Source: Promicromonospora citrea (GTDB taxonomy: Bacteria; Actinomycetota; Actinomycetes; Actinomycetales; Cellulomonadaceae). Taken from it: a stretch of 51,002 bases of DNA. Positions 36,397-46,204 of this stretch are shown one piece after another. The translations under genes were made by a program, and so were the position numbers. Position 1 is the first letter of the stretch. Each line of letters opens with the position of its first letter. Location of the stretch: the NCBI RefSeq assembly GCF_013004695.1, contig NZ_JABEMG010000018.1:1-51002 (forward strand), written 5' to 3'. The notes below the pieces were generated by a model. That model was not told the origin of the DNA. It searched no databases and saw only the letters and a list, made by a program, of their open reading frames with translations.

Positions 36397-38949
36397 TTGT
36401 CATCGCAGACCATCGCCACGGAGAACACCGCGGAGCCCGAGCTGCTCGGCGTGCTCGCCGAGCTCACCGTCGAGGAGAAGGTCTCGCTCGTCGTGGGCGC
36501 ATCCCTGTGGGCGACGACGGCGGTGCCCCGCCTCGGTCTCGAGGGCGTCGTGCTGTCCGACGGGCCGGTCGGCGTGCGCGGCCCGGACGGCGGCACGTCG
36601 GCGATGTTCCCGGCGCCGTCGGCCCTCGCCGCCACCTGGGACCTCGACCTGGCGCGGCGCGCGGGCGCCCTGTTCGCCGCCGAGGCACGCAGGCACGGCG
36701 TCGACGTGGTGCTCGCCCCGCAGGTCAACCTGCAGCGCACGCCCGTGGGCGGGCGGCACTTCGAGTGCTACTCCGAGGACCCGCACCTCACCGCCCGGGT
36801 CGCCGTCGCGCTCGTGGGCGCGGCGCAGGAGCGTGGCGTCGGCATGTGCGTCAAGCACTACGTGGCCAACGACTCCGAGACGGAGCGCACCCGCTACCTG
36901 GCGCGCGTGGACGAGCGCACGCTCCGCGAGGTGTACCTGGCGCCCTTCGAGGCGCTGGTGCGCGAGGTCGGGCCGTGGGCCGTCATGGGCGCCTACAACG
37001 GCGCCGACACCGGCGGCGTCGCCGCGCCGCTGCTCGAGCACCGGCCCCTGGTCACCGACCTGCTCAAGGGGGAGTGGGGCTACGACGGACTGTTCGTGAG
37101 CGACTGGGTCGCCACCCGGTCGGTCGCCCCGGCGGTCCGCGGCGGTCTGGACCTCCAGATGCCCGGGCCGGACGGCGTGTGGGGCGACGGCCTGCTCGAG
37201 GCGGTGCGCACCGGCGAGGTCGCCGAGCACGAGCTCGACGACAAGGTGCTGCGCCTCCTGCGCCTGGCCCGCCGCACCGGCCGGCTCACGCTCCCCGGCG
37301 AGCCCACCCCGCTGACCGCGTTCCGGCTCGAGATGCGTCACGAGGGCGCGCAGGCGGCGTCCGCCGGCCTGCTGCGCGAGCTCGCCGCCCGCTCGGTGGT
37401 CGTGCTCAAGGACGACGCCGGGCTCGTCCCGCTCGTGCAGGACCGCGACCGGCCGCTGCGCGTCGCGCTGCTCGGGCCCGCCGCCGTGGAGCCGTTCTTC
37501 CAGGGCGGGGGCAGCTCGTTCGTGCAGCCCGACCGCCTCACCTACCCGGCCGACGAGCTGCGGGCCGCCCTGCCGCGCGGCTCGGAGGTCACGCTCGCGG
37601 CCGGAGCCCGCGCCCTGCGCAACCCGCCCGAGCTCGACGTCGCGCGCTGCACCGACCCGGTCACGGGCGAGCCGGGCCTGCGCGTCACGCTCCTGGCCGC
37701 CGACGGCAGCGTGCTCGAGGAGCACACCGCCACCGCGTGGACCGGCTGGCTCGAGGACGTCCGGCCCGACGCCGACGCCGTCCGCCTGCGCGCCACCGTG
37801 CGCCTCGACGAACAGGGCGACCACGAGCTCGGCGTCGGGACCGTCGGCGTGCACCGCGTGCTCGTCGACGGCGCGGAGATCGCCTCCGGCAGCACCCGCG
37901 TCGACGAGGACGTGGTGCTCTCCTCGGGCCACAACCACCCGATCGCGCGGGTCGCGACGGCCGCAGGCACCGCCGAGCTGGACGCGACGCTCCAGGTGGT
38001 GCACGCCGTCGGCTACGGCCACTTCGTGCGCGCCGCCCTCGTGCACCGCCTGCCCGGCCCCTCGGCGGAGGACGAGCTGTCCGCCGCCGTCGAGGCCGCC
38101 GCGGCCGCCGACGTCGCCGTCGTGGTCGTCGGCACCACCGCCGAGGTCGAGTCCGAGGGCTACGACCGCCCCGACCTGGACCTGCCCGGCAACCAGGACG
38201 AGCTCGTGCGGCGCGTCGCGCTGGTCAACCCGCGCACCGTCGTCGTCGTCAACGCGGGCGCGCCCGTGCTGCTGCCGTGGCTCGACGACGTGCCCACCGT
38301 GCTGTGGGGCTGGCTGCCCGGCCAGGAGGCCGGCACGGCGCTCGCGGACGTGCTCACCGGCGTGACCGAGCCGTCCGGTCGCCTGCCGTGGACGCTGCCC
38401 GCCCGGTACGAGGACGTCCCGGTGCCGCACGCGCGCCCCGTGGACGGCGTCGTCGACTACGCCGAGGGGGCCGACGTCGGCTACCGCGCCTGGGAGCGCC
38501 GCCTCGCCGACGGCGGGCCCGCGCCGGCCGCGCCCTTCGGGCACGGACTGGGCTGGACCACCTGGGAGTACCAGGACGCGGTGCTGGCCCGCGGCGAGTC
38601 GCACGACGCGCCGGCGACGCTCACCGTCTACGTGACCGTCCGGAACACCGGCCGGCGGGCGGGCCGCGAGGTGGTCCAGGTGTACGTCGAGCCGCCCGAC
38701 GGCGACCCGGCGCGCCCCGTGCGCCGGCTCGCCGGGTTCGTCGTGGCCGACGTGCCCGCCCTGAGCAGCGCGACCGTCCCCGTCCCCGTCGCCGCCCGTG
38801 CGCTGCAGGTCTGGGACCCGCGGCGCCGGGGCTGGACCACGCCGCCGGGCACCTACCGGCTGCGGACCGGCAGGTCCGTCGCGGACCTGCGCCTGACCAA
38901 CGACCTGACCGTCCGGCCCGGGGATCCCCTCGCCGCCGGAGACCACTGA
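36397..38949 (+). CDS. GH3 family beta-glucosidase with PA14 insert
   Basis: 850 residues. N-terminal GH3 barrel: LSDGPVGVRG, CVKHYVANDSE (conserved Lys-His) and nucleophile D236 in FVSDWVATRS; second GH3 domain with VVVVGTTAEVESEGYDR and LPGNQDELV. A PA14-like segment (~430-540) is inserted, which in this family caps the active site and sets chain-length preference. A fibronectin-III-like C-terminus (VYVTVRNTGRRAGREVVQVYV) follows. No signal peptide, so it cleaves imported oligosaccharides in the cytoplasm. Start TTG at 36397 is supported by GGAG about 7 nt upstream and by lack of another start. Confidence 0.92.
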   Translation: MSSQTIATENTAEPELLGVLAELTVEEKVSLVVGASLWATTAVPRLGLEGVVLSDGPVGVRGPDGGTSAMFPAPSALAATWDLDLARRAGALFAAEARRHGVDVVLAPQVNLQRTPVGGRHFECYSEDPHLTARVAVALVGAAQERGVGMCVKHYVANDSETERTRYLARVDERTLREVYLAPFEALVREVGPWAVMGAYNGADTGGVAAPLLEHRPLVTDLLKGEWGYDGLFVSDWVATRSVAPAVRGGLDLQMPGPDGVWGDGLLEAVRTGEVAEHELDDKVLRLLRLARRTGRLTLPGEPTPLTAFRLEMRHEGAQAASAGLLRELAARSVVVLKDDAGLVPLVQDRDRPLRVALLGPAAVEPFFQGGGSSFVQPDRLTYPADELRAALPRGSEVTLAAGARALRNPPELDVARCTDPVTGEPGLRVTLLAADGSVLEEHTATAWTGWLEDVRPDADAVRLRATVRLDEQGDHELGVGTVGVHRVLVDGAEIASGSTRVDEDVVLSSGHNHPIARVATAAGTAELDATLQVVHAVGYGHFVRAALVHRLPGPSAEDELSAAVEAAAAADVAVVVVGTTAEVESEGYDRPDLDLPGNQDELVRRVALVNPRTVVVVNAGAPVLLPWLDDVPTVLWGWLPGQEAGTALADVLTGVTEPSGRLPWTLPARYEDVPVPHARPVDGVVDYAEGADVGYRAWERRLADGGPAPAAPFGHGLGWTTWEYQDAVLARGESHDAPATLTVYVTVRNTGRRAGREVVQVYVEPPDGDPARPVRRLAGFVVADVPALSSATVPVPVAARALQVWDPRRRGWTTPPGTYRLRTGRSVADLRLTNDLTVRPGDPLAAGDH

Positions 38950-39005
38950 TCCCTCGAGGACCGACCCGTCCCGCACCGCGCGGGAGGAGTGCAAGGAGGC
39001 ACACC

Positions 39006-40676
39006 GTGAGGATTCGCAAGCACGTCGCGGCGGCAGCCGCAGCGGCGGCCGTCGCGCTGCTGGTCACCGCCTGCAGCGGCGGTGGCTCAGGCGGCACCAC
39101 CGACGCGGGCGGGGGCGCGACCCTGACCGTCGGCATGCCGAACGGCGTCCAGACCGAGAACCACAGCCCGTTCGCGACCGGCTCGTCCGCGCTCTCGCTG
39201 GGCTACGCGTTCACGATCTATGAGCCGCTCATGATGCGGAACCAGGCCCGCCCGTCGGAGGAGCCCGAGCCGTGGCTGGCGGAGAGCGTGGAGTGGAACG
39301 AGGACTTCACCGAGGCCGTCATCACGCCCCGTGACGGCGTGACCTGGTCGGACGGCGAGGAGTTCACCGCCGACGACGTCGCGTTCTCGATCCAGCTCCG
39401 CAAGGACTTCGAGGCGCTCAACACCGCCGCCCTGCCCTACGACACGGTCGAGACCGACGGCGAGACCGTCACCGTCACGTTCACCGCGGGACAGTTCGTC
39501 AACCAGTCCAAGCTGTACGACCTGGTGATGGTGCCGGAGCACATCTGGGCCGACATCGAGGACCCGACCACCGACACCAACCTGGAGCCCGTCGGCACCG
39601 GGCCGTACACGCTCGAGTCGTGGACGCCGCAGGCCGCCACCGTCGTGGCGCGCGACGACTACTGGGGCGGCACGCCGGCCGTGCCCGAGATCCGGTACTC
39701 GTCGTACAACGACAACAACGCGCTCACCACGGCCCTGACCACGGGCGAGGCCCAGTGGGGCTGGACGTTCATCGCCGACTTCGAGAACGTCTACATCGCG
39801 CAGGACCCGGAGCACTACCACCAGTACGCCGCCGGCGGCCTCGGCATCGACGTGCTCTTCCTCAACAACGAGACCAAGCCGTTCGACGACAAGGCGTTCC
39901 GCCAGGCGCTCAACATGGTGATCGACCGGCAGGAGCTCGTCGACGTCGCCACCTCCGGCGTGAACCCGCCGCTGACCAGCGTCACCGGTCTGCCGCTGCC
40001 CGCGGGCGAGGAGTTCCTCTCCCCGGAGTACACGGGCCAGGAGCTCGCCGTCGACGTCGAGGGCGCCCGCGCGCTGCTCGAGGACGCCGGCTACACCTGG
40101 GAGGGCGAGCAGCTCGTCGACCCCGACGGCGAGGACGTGACGTTCGAGCTCGTCAACCCGGCCGGCTGGAACGACTACCTCACCGCGCTCGACCTCATCA
40201 AGAACGCGGCCGCCGAGCTCGGCGCCACCGCGACCGTCAACCCCGTCAACCAGGACGGCTGGTTCGCCGACATCATCCCGGGCGGCGACTTCCAGGCCAC
40301 CCTGCACTGGACCGACGGCGGCGCGACGCCGTGGGACATGTACTCCGACATCATGGACGGCGCGCACTACAAGAAGCTCGGCGAGCCGGCCACGTGGAAC
40401 TTCGGGCGGTTCCAGAACGACGAGGCCACGCAGGCGCTCGCCGACTACGCGGCCGCCCCCGACGACGCCGCACGCGCCGAGGCGATGGAGACGATCCAGC
40501 GGGTGTTCGTCGAGGAGGTGCCGGGCATCCCGATCTGGACCCGGCCGGCCACCGCCCAGTACTCGTCGCAGAACTACGTGGGCTGGCCCTCGGAGGAGGA
40601 CCCCTACAACCAGCCGCAGCCCACGGGCGTGCAGGCCGCCCAGATCCTCATGAACCTCGAGCCCGCGGACGGCTGA
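39006..40676 (+). CDS. ABC transporter substrate-binding lipoprotein (family 5, OppA/DppA type)
   Basis: 556 residues. Lipoprotein signal with basic start, Ala/Val core and lipobox LVTAC, C23 being the lipidated residue, followed by a Gly/Ser linker. SBP_bac_5 features: [73 protein letters not shown] at 39006 has AAGGAGG upstream. Lying directly behind a cytoplasmic GH3 enzyme, it probably binds a beta-linked oligosaccharide rather than a peptide; members of this family in Thermotoga and other plant-biomass bacteria do so. Confidence 0.9.
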   Translation: MRIRKHVAAAAAAAAVALLVTACSGGGSGGTTDAGGGATLTVGMPNGVQTENHSPFATGSSALSLGYAFTIYEPLMMRNQARPSEEPEPWLAESVEWNEDFTEAVITPRDGVTWSDGEEFTADDVAFSIQLRKDFEALNTAALPYDTVETDGETVTVTFTAGQFVNQSKLYDLVMVPEHIWADIEDPTTDTNLEPVGTGPYTLESWTPQAATVVARDDYWGGTPAVPEIRYSSYNDNNALTTALTTGEAQWGWTFIADFENVYIAQDPEHYHQYAAGGLGIDVLFLNNETKPFDDKAFRQALNMVIDRQELVDVATSGVNPPLTSVTGLPLPAGEEFLSPEYTGQELAVDVEGARALLEDAGYTWEGEQLVDPDGEDVTFELVNPAGWNDYLTALDLIKNAAAELGATATVNPVNQDGWFADIIPGGDFQATLHWTDGGATPWDMYSDIMDGAHYKKLGEPATWNFGRFQNDEATQALADYAAAPDDAARAEAMETIQRVFVEEVPGIPIWTRPATAQYSSQNYVGWPSEEDPYNQPQPTGVQAAQILMNLEPADG

Positions 40677-41743
40677 TGAGCACGACCGAACCGGTGCTGG
40701 CCGCGCACGGCCTCACCAAGCACTTCCGGGCGGGCGGGCGCCGCGTCAGCGGCCGCTCGCCCGCCCGGGCGATCCACGCTGTGGACGGCGTGGACCTCGA
40801 GCTCCGCAGCGGCCAGGTGCTGGCCGTGGTGGGCGAGTCGGGGTCCGGCAAGTCCACCGTGGCTCGCCTGCTCGCCGGGCTCATCCCGATCACGGACGGT
40901 CAGGTGCTGCTCGACGGCACCCCCGTTCGCGTCAAGGGGCGGCGGGCCTTCCGCGCGTACGTGCGGCGCGTGCAGATGATCTTCCAGGACCCCTTCGCCT
41001 CGCTGAACCCGGTGCACCCCGTGCGCTACACGCTGACCCGGGCGCTGCGGCTGCACCGCAAGCAGTCGACCGGCGGCACGCTGCGCGGGGCCGAGCTCGA
41101 GGCCGCGCTCACCGAGCTGCTCGAGCGCGTGCACCTGACGCCGGCGGCACGGTACGTCGACAAGTTCCCCCACGAGCTGTCGGGCGGCCAGCGCCAGCGC
41201 ATCGCCATCGCGCGGGCGCTCGCGGCCGACCCCGAGGTGCTGCTGGCCGACGAGCCGATCTCGATGCTCGACGTGTCCATCCGGCTCGGCATCCTCAACC
41301 TGCTCGCCGACCTGCGCGACAGGCTCGGGATCGCCATCCTCTACATCACGCACGACATCGCCTCGGCGCGGTACTTCGCGGACCGGACCACGGTCATGTA
41401 CGCGGGGCGCGTCATGGAGACGGGCGACAGCGAGTCGGTCACCCAGCAGCCCCTGCACCCGTACACGCGGCTGCTCGTGGCCTCGGCGCCCGACCCGGAC
41501 GACCTCGCGGGCGCCGGCGCGGCCGCTGTCCGGGACCGGAGCACCGGCGGTGAGCCGCCGAGCCTCGTGGACCCGCCGCCCGGGTGCCGGTTCGCCCAGC
41601 GCTGCCCGTACGCGACCGACGTGTGCCGGACCGAGACGCCCGAGCTGATCGAGGTCACGCCGGGCCGGGCGGCCGCGTGCTGGGGGTACAGCGCGCGGGA
41701 GGACCGGCCGGCCGTGCCTGCGACCGAGGGGGCGAGCGCATGA
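40676..41743 (+). CDS. ABC transporter ATPase (OppF-like)
   Basis: 355 residues. Walker [11 protein letters not shown]-loop [11 protein letters not shown], signature LSGGQRQR, Walker [15 protein letters not shown] and H-loop ITHD. The C-terminal oligopeptide-transporter extension carries [14 protein letters not shown], the cysteine-rich motif of Opp/Dpp ATPases. Start overlaps the SBP stop by 1 nt; stop overlaps the permease start. Pairs with the ATPase at 43634. Confidence 0.93.
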   Translation: MSTTEPVLAAHGLTKHFRAGGRRVSGRSPARAIHAVDGVDLELRSGQVLAVVGESGSGKSTVARLLAGLIPITDGQVLLDGTPVRVKGRRAFRAYVRRVQMIFQDPFASLNPVHPVRYTLTRALRLHRKQSTGGTLRGAELEAALTELLERVHLTPAARYVDKFPHELSGGQRQRIAIARALAADPEVLLADEPISMLDVSIRLGILNLLADLRDRLGIAILYITHDIASARYFADRTTVMYAGRVMETGDSESVTQQPLHPYTRLLVASAPDPDDLAGAGAAAVRDRSTGGEPPSLVDPPPGCRFAQRCPYATDVCRTETPELIEVTPGRAAACWGYSAREDRPAVPATEGASA

Positions 41744-42723
41744 GCTTCCTGCTGCGCAGGATCGCGTTCTACGTGCTCACCGCGTGGGCCGCGATCACCA
41801 TCAACTTCTTCATCCCGCGCCTGCTGCCGGGCGACCCCGTGACGGCGCTGCTCGGCCGCATGCAGGGCCGCATCGACAGCAACGCGGAGCACGCGCTGCG
41901 CGTGCTGTTCGGCCTCGACCAGGACGCCACGCTCTGGCAGCAGTACCTCGACTACTGGGGCCTGCTGCTGCGCGGCGACCTCGGCCTGTCGTTCACGCAC
42001 TTCCCGACGCCGGTGTCCGAGATCGTCAACCAGTCGCTGCCGTGGACGGTCGGGCTCGTCGGCGTCGCGACCGTCATCGCGTTCGTCGTCGGCTCGCTCA
42101 TCGGCACGTTCCTCGGCTGGCGCCGTGGCACCTGGGCCGACGGGCTGCTGCCCGTGGCGACGTTCTTCCAGGCCGTGCCGTACTTCTGGCTCGGACTCAT
42201 CACGATCGCCGTGCTGTCGGTCAACCTGGGCTGGTTCCCGTCCAGCGGCAGCTACGACCGCGGGCTGGTGCCCGCGTTCACCGGCGAGTTCATCGGGTCG
42301 GTCGTCTACTACGGGTTCCTGCCCGCGCTCACCGTGGTGCTGTCCTCGGTGGCCGGCTGGGTGCTCGGCATGCGCAACATGATGGTGACCGTCTCCTCGG
42401 AGGACTACGTCACCGTCGCGCACGCCAAGGGGCTCGCCGAGCGGCAGGTCATGCTCGGCTACGCCGCCCGCAACGCCGTGCTGCCCCAGGTCTCCAGCTT
42501 CGCGCTCTCGCTCGGCTTCGTCGTCGGCGGCACGCTCATCATGGAGATGGTCTTCTCCTACCAGGGGATCGGGTACACGCTCTACCAGGCGGTCTCCACG
42601 CACGACTACCCGCTCATGCAGGGCTGCTTCCTCGTGATCACCCTGTCGGTGCTCGTGGCCAACATGGTGGCCGACCTCGCCTACGCCCTGCTCGACCCGC
42701 GCACCCGGACGGAGGACCGATGA
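41740..42723 (+). CDS. ABC transporter permease (OppB-like)
   Basis: 327 residues with six predicted membrane helices, the first right at the N-terminus ([26 protein letters not shown], the OppB hallmark). The EAA loop that touches the ATPase is [24 protein letters not shown]. Coupled by 4-nt overlaps to both neighbours. Confidence 0.93.
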   Translation: MSFLLRRIAFYVLTAWAAITINFFIPRLLPGDPVTALLGRMQGRIDSNAEHALRVLFGLDQDATLWQQYLDYWGLLLRGDLGLSFTHFPTPVSEIVNQSLPWTVGLVGVATVIAFVVGSLIGTFLGWRRGTWADGLLPVATFFQAVPYFWLGLITIAVLSVNLGWFPSSGSYDRGLVPAFTGEFIGSVVYYGFLPALTVVLSSVAGWVLGMRNMMVTVSSEDYVTVAHAKGLAERQVMLGYAARNAVLPQVSSFALSLGFVVGGTLIMEMVFSYQGIGYTLYQAVSTHDYPLMQGCFLVITLSVLVANMVADLAYALLDPRTRTEDR

Positions 42724-43637
42724 GGAACCAGCTGCTGTTCCTGCGCAACGGCAAGGTCGTCACCGGCCTGGCCATCCTCGGCTTCTTCACGCTGCTCGCG
42801 GTGCTCGGCCCGTGGCTCAGCCCGTACGACCCCAACCAGGTCAGCGACGCGCTGCTCAGCCCGCCGTCGGCCACCCACTGGCTCGGCACGGACCACACGG
42901 GCCGCGACATCCTGTCGCAGATCATCGTGGGCGCCCGCGGCGTGCTCGTCGTCGGCCTCGTCGCCGGCGTGAGCGCCACCGTCGTCGGCGTGCTCGTCGG
43001 CGTGACCGCCGGGTTCGTCGGCGGGGTGGGCGACGAGTCGCTGTCGGCCCTGTCGAACATGTTCCTCGTCATCCCGCAGCTGCCGCTGATCATCCTCATC
43101 GCCGCGCAGCTCCCCTCGGCGGGCGGACTCACCGTCGCGCTCGTCATCGGTGCCACCGGCTGGGCCTGGGGCGCACGCGTCCTGCGCGCCCAGACCCTCT
43201 CCCTGCGCAAGCGGGACTTCGTCGAGGCCGCCCGGGCCAACGGCGAGCGCACCTGGCGCCTCGTCCTGGCCGAGGTGCTGCCCAACCTGACCGCCGTCAT
43301 CGCCTCCGGGTTCGTCGGCACCGTCACGTTCGCCGTGCTGAGCCAGGTCACCCTCTCGTTCATCGGCATCACGCCGGTCAGCGAGTGGAACTGGGGCACC
43401 ATCCTGTTCTGGGCGCAGAACAACCTCGCGCTCCAGCGGGGCGCCTGGTGGTGGTTCGTGCCGGCCGGGGCGTGCATCGCGCTGCTCGGCATGGCCCTGA
43501 CCCTGGTCAACTTCGGCATCGACGAGATCGTCAACCCCCGCCTGCGGTCCACCGGCCTGCACGCGCGCTCGCTGCGCCGCCGGGGCATCCGGCCGCGCGT
43601 GGGGTTCACGCCGGTGGTCCGAGAGGTTCGGTCATGA
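42720..43637 (+). CDS. ABC transporter permease (OppC-like)
   Basis: 305 residues. OppC-type N-terminus with an anchor helix then LSPYDPNQV and the HWLGTDHTGRDILSQIIVGAR motif; six membrane helices in all; EAA loop EAARANGERTWRLVLAEVLPN. An Arg-rich C-terminal tail (RSLRRRGIRPR). Overlaps both neighbours by 4 nt. Confidence 0.93.
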   Translation: MRNQLLFLRNGKVVTGLAILGFFTLLAVLGPWLSPYDPNQVSDALLSPPSATHWLGTDHTGRDILSQIIVGARGVLVVGLVAGVSATVVGVLVGVTAGFVGGVGDESLSALSNMFLVIPQLPLIILIAAQLPSAGGLTVALVIGATGWAWGARVLRAQTLSLRKRDFVEAARANGERTWRLVLAEVLPNLTAVIASGFVGTVTFAVLSQVTLSFIGITPVSEWNWGTILFWAQNNLALQRGAWWWFVPAGACIALLGMALTLVNFGIDEIVNPRLRSTGLHARSLRRRGIRPRVGFTPVVREVRS

Positions 43638-44707
43638 GCGCAGGTGTGGAGACGGACCCGGGCGTCGCCCGCGACGCGGGGCCGACGGCGGAGGACCCGG
43701 TCCTCGAGATCCGGAACCTGAGCGTCGACTACGGGTTCGGCGACGACCCCACGCACGTGCTGCGCGACGTCTCCCTGACGCTGCGCCGCGGCGAGGTGCT
43801 GGGGCTGGCGGGGGAGTCGGGCTGCGGCAAGTCGACCCTCGCCTACGCCGCCACCCGGCTGCTCCCGCCGCCCGGCCTCATCACCGGCGGCGAGGTGTGG
43901 CTCACGGGCCGCGACGGCGAGCGGGCCGACCTGCTCTCCCTGTCCGACGCCGAGCTGCGCGCCGCCCGCTGGCGCGACATCGCGATCGTGTTCCAGGGTG
44001 CGATGAGCTCGCTCAACCCGGTGTTCCGCATCGAGAAGCAGATCGTCGACGGCATCCTGGCCCACCGGCCCCGGATGCGGCGCGAGGAGGCCCGCGAGCG
44101 GGCCGCCGAGCTCCTGCGGCTCGTCGGCATCTCGGCCGACCGCCTGCGGTCCTACCCGCACCAGCTCTCCGGCGGCATGCGGCAGCGCGTGATGATCGCG
44201 ATGGCGCTCGCGCTCGAGCCGCAGGTGCTCATCATGGACGAGCCCACCACCGCGCTGGACGTGGTCATGCAGCGCCAGATCCTCGAGCAGGTCATGGAGC
44301 TGCGCGAGCGGCTCGGGTTCTCGGTCGTCTTCATCACCCACGACGTGTCGCTGCTGGTCGAGGTGGCCGACCGGATCGCCGTCATGTACGCGGGCGAGAT
44401 CGTCGAGACGGCGGCGGCGCGCGACGTCTACACGCGCCCGCGGCACCCGTACTCGGCGGGCCTGCTCGGCTCGTTCCCTCCGCTGCACGGCCCGCGGCGC
44501 GAGCTGACCGGCATCCCGGGGGCGCCGCCGGACCTCTCCGCGCGCGAGCCGGGCTGCCCGTTCGCGCCGCGGTGCCCGCACGCGATGGACGTGTGCCGCA
44601 CCGAGCTGCCGGTGCTGGGCCGCACGGCGCAGGGCGAGGACGGCCGGCTGGTGGCGTGCCACCTGCACACGGCGGGCGCGCCGCTGCCGGAGGAGGTGGG
44701 GCGGTAG
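43634..44707 (+). CDS. ABC transporter ATPase (OppD-like)
   Basis: 357 residues. Walker A GESGCGKST, Q-loop VFQGAMSSLNP, signature LSGGMRQR, Walker B VLIMDEPTTALD and ITHD. The C-terminal extension has CPFAPRCPHAMDVC. With the second ATPase, two permeases and lipoprotein it makes a complete five-part importer; both ATPases being present argues that the locus is functional. Followed by a palindromic array at 44737. Confidence 0.93.
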   Translation: MSAGVETDPGVARDAGPTAEDPVLEIRNLSVDYGFGDDPTHVLRDVSLTLRRGEVLGLAGESGCGKSTLAYAATRLLPPPGLITGGEVWLTGRDGERADLLSLSDAELRAARWRDIAIVFQGAMSSLNPVFRIEKQIVDGILAHRPRMRREEARERAAELLRLVGISADRLRSYPHQLSGGMRQRVMIAMALALEPQVLIMDEPTTALDVVMQRQILEQVMELRERLGFSVVFITHDVSLLVEVADRIAVMYAGEIVETAAARDVYTRPRHPYSAGLLGSFPPLHGPRRELTGIPGAPPDLSAREPGCPFAPRCPHAMDVCRTELPVLGRTAQGEDGRLVACHLHTAGAPLPEEVGR

Positions 44708-44736
44708 GGGGCACCAGGCCGGTGCTGCCCGGCGCC

Positions 44737-44829
44737 GGTGAGATCTGGTGCTCGTGCTGTGAGATCTGGTGTTCACGGTGAGATCTGGTCGTGCACGACC
44801 AGATCTCACCGCGAACACCAGATCTCAGC
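44737..44829. repeat. Palindromic array of GAGATCTGGT words (copy 1)
   Basis: GAGATCTGGT occurs at 44739, 44761 and 44780, then its complement at 44798 and 44817. The centre (44780-44807) is a perfect 28-bp palindrome of half-site GAGATCTGGTCGTG; extended, about 34 bp on each side pair with one mismatch. It lies between convergent stops at 44707 and 44851. A near-identical centre recurs at 46062-46089. Confidence 0.88.
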
Positions 44830-44850
44830 GCGGTGGGCGGGCGCGGGGGG

Positions 44851-45267
44851 TCAGGCTGACGGCTTTTCCACGCGGCGGCGTTCCAGGAGGTAGCCCAGGC
44901 CGACCAGGCCGAGGGTCGGCAGCGTGGTCCAGAGCTGGGGCCAGTTGTCCTTGCCGGGAGGGTCGACCGTCGCGGTGCCGGGGTAGAGCCCGGCCGTCAG
45001 CTGGCTCACGTGGTAGACGCTCGCCGTGACGGCCGCGCTGTCGAGCGCGGTCCGGGACGGACGCGGCCGCCAGAGGTTGTCGAGGGTGGCGAGACCGAGC
45101 GCGACGCCCATGCTCATGGTCTGCGCGGTGTGGAACTTGGCGTGCGGCATCCACTTCTCGTTGAAGATGTGCGTCTCGTTGAAGTCGGCGACGAAGGGCC
45201 CGATGACCGTGCCCAGCGCTGACGCGGACATGAGGACCTTGCCGATCGGGAATCGCCTGCTGCTCAT
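44851..45267 (-). CDS. DUF6640-like small membrane protein
   Basis: 138 residues, about four short hydrophobic segments (GKVLMSASALGTVIGPFVADF, TMSMGVALGLATL, LPTLGLVGLGYLLERR). The motif ETHIFNEKWMPHAKFHTAQTMSMG, with several His, resembles DUF6640 proteins, sometimes labelled acetyltransferase without evidence. Function unknown. Divergent from a TetR gene with a shared promoter region holding the dyad GGTACTGAGTACC, so it is probably that regulator's target. Confidence 0.65.
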   Translation of the reverse strand: MSSRRFPIGKVLMSASALGTVIGPFVADFNETHIFNEKWMPHAKFHTAQTMSMGVALGLATLDNLWRPRPSRTALDSAAVTASVYHVSQLTAGLYPGTATVDPPGKDNWPQLWTTLPTLGLVGLGYLLERRRVEKPSA

Positions 45268-45314
45268 GGTCCGTTCCTCTCACTCACGCCGCGGATCGGA
45301 TGCGGCTGCGATGT

Positions 45315-45327
45315 TGGTACTGAGTAC
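45315..45327. promoter_or_regulatory. Candidate TetR operator (GGTAC-TGA-GTACC)
   Basis: A perfect 5-3-5 dyad in the divergent gap between the DUF6640-like gene (start 45267) and the TetR gene. A weaker related half-site pair, GTACC and GGTGCC, follows at 45341-45354. A TAGGAT -10-like hexamer at 45371-45376 lies 7 nt before the GTG at 45384, which suggests a leaderless regulator mRNA. Confidence 0.55.
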
Positions 45328-45383
45328 CGTAACACCCGCAGTACCACATGGTGCCGGAACCCAGTGCGGCTAGGATGTGGCGC

Positions 45384-46013
45384 GTGACGCACGATCCCTC
45401 GGTTCCCGGCGCCCCGCCCGACTCGCTCGTGGCGCGCAAGCAGCGGCGTGCGCGGCAGCGCATCGTCGAGGCCGCCGACGAGCTGTTCGGCGAGCGGGGC
45501 TTCGAGAACGTGTCCGTGACCGACATCGCCGCCCACGCCGAGGTGGGGCGCACCACGTTCTTCCGCTACTTCGGTGACAAGACGGAGGTCGTTTTCGCCA
45601 AGGAGCGCGCCATGCTCGACGCCGTCGCACGGGCGCGTGCGGACGCCGGCGTCGCCCCGGCCACCGACCTGCGCGACGCCGTCGAGCAGCTCGCACCGAT
45701 CGTGCTGGATCTGTGCGAGCGCGCAGCCGAGGACGTCGACGCCTACGAGCGGCGCGCCGCGCTGCTCGAGCGGCACGTCGAGCTGCGCGGGCGCGACGCG
45801 CTCAAAGGCCGGCAGATCGCCGCGAGCCTCGGCGAGCTGCTGCACGACCGCGGCACGCCGGAGCCCACGGCCGTCCTCGCGGGGCAGGTCGCCCTGGCCT
45901 GCTACGAGACGGCCCGACGGCGCGCCCGGACGGCTGCGGAGCTTGTTCGCGAGTGCCGTGCGGCGTTCACCGAGGTGCTCGAGCTGGGGGAGAGGCGCGT
46001 GGCGGGCCGGTAG
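45384..46013 (+). CDS. TetR-family regulator
   Basis: 209 residues. HTH: FENVSVTDIAAHAEVGRTTFFRYFGDKTEVVFA, with the TTFFRYF form seen in many actinobacterial TetR proteins of the MftR/TetR_C_17 kind. Start GTG at 45384 fits a leaderless transcript from TAGGAT; the ATG at 45375 overlaps that hexamer. Probably controls the divergent DUF6640-like gene. The two genes sit between the palindromic repeats at 44737 and 46041. Confidence 0.85.
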   Translation: MTHDPSVPGAPPDSLVARKQRRARQRIVEAADELFGERGFENVSVTDIAAHAEVGRTTFFRYFGDKTEVVFAKERAMLDAVARARADAGVAPATDLRDAVEQLAPIVLDLCERAAEDVDAYERRAALLERHVELRGRDALKGRQIAASLGELLHDRGTPEPTAVLAGQVALACYETARRRARTAAELVRECRAAFTEVLELGERRVAGR

Positions 46014-46040
46014 GGCTGGGCGGTAGGGCCGGTGCCCGGA

Positions 46041-46108
46041 GTGGGATCTGGTAGTCGGGCTGAGATCTGGTGGTGCACGACCAGATCTCGGTGCGGGCGT
46101 CAGATCGC
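46041..46108. repeat. Palindromic array of GAGATCTGGT words (copy 2)
   Basis: GGGATCTGGT at 46043, GAGATCTGGT at 46062, complement ACCAGATCTC at 46080, and a decayed complement near 46099. The centre (46062-46089) matches the 44780-44807 palindrome at 27 of 28 positions. It lies between convergent stops at 46013 and 46205; 46109-46204 shows nothing further. Confidence 0.85.
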
Positions 46109-46204
46109 CTGAACACCGAGCGAGCACGACCAGGGGCGCCGCAGCTCGCCACGGGCCCCCGAATCCTGTGAAGCCCGCAGATCCGCTCTACTCGACAGAG
46201 CCGA

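Noticed and set aside
36351-40676. 1441-codon open frame over the GH3 gene and binding protein
   Set aside because: Only the part from 39006 is genuine (lipoprotein); the first two thirds read the GH3 gene in a wrong frame with low-complexity Arg/Ala/Gly output.
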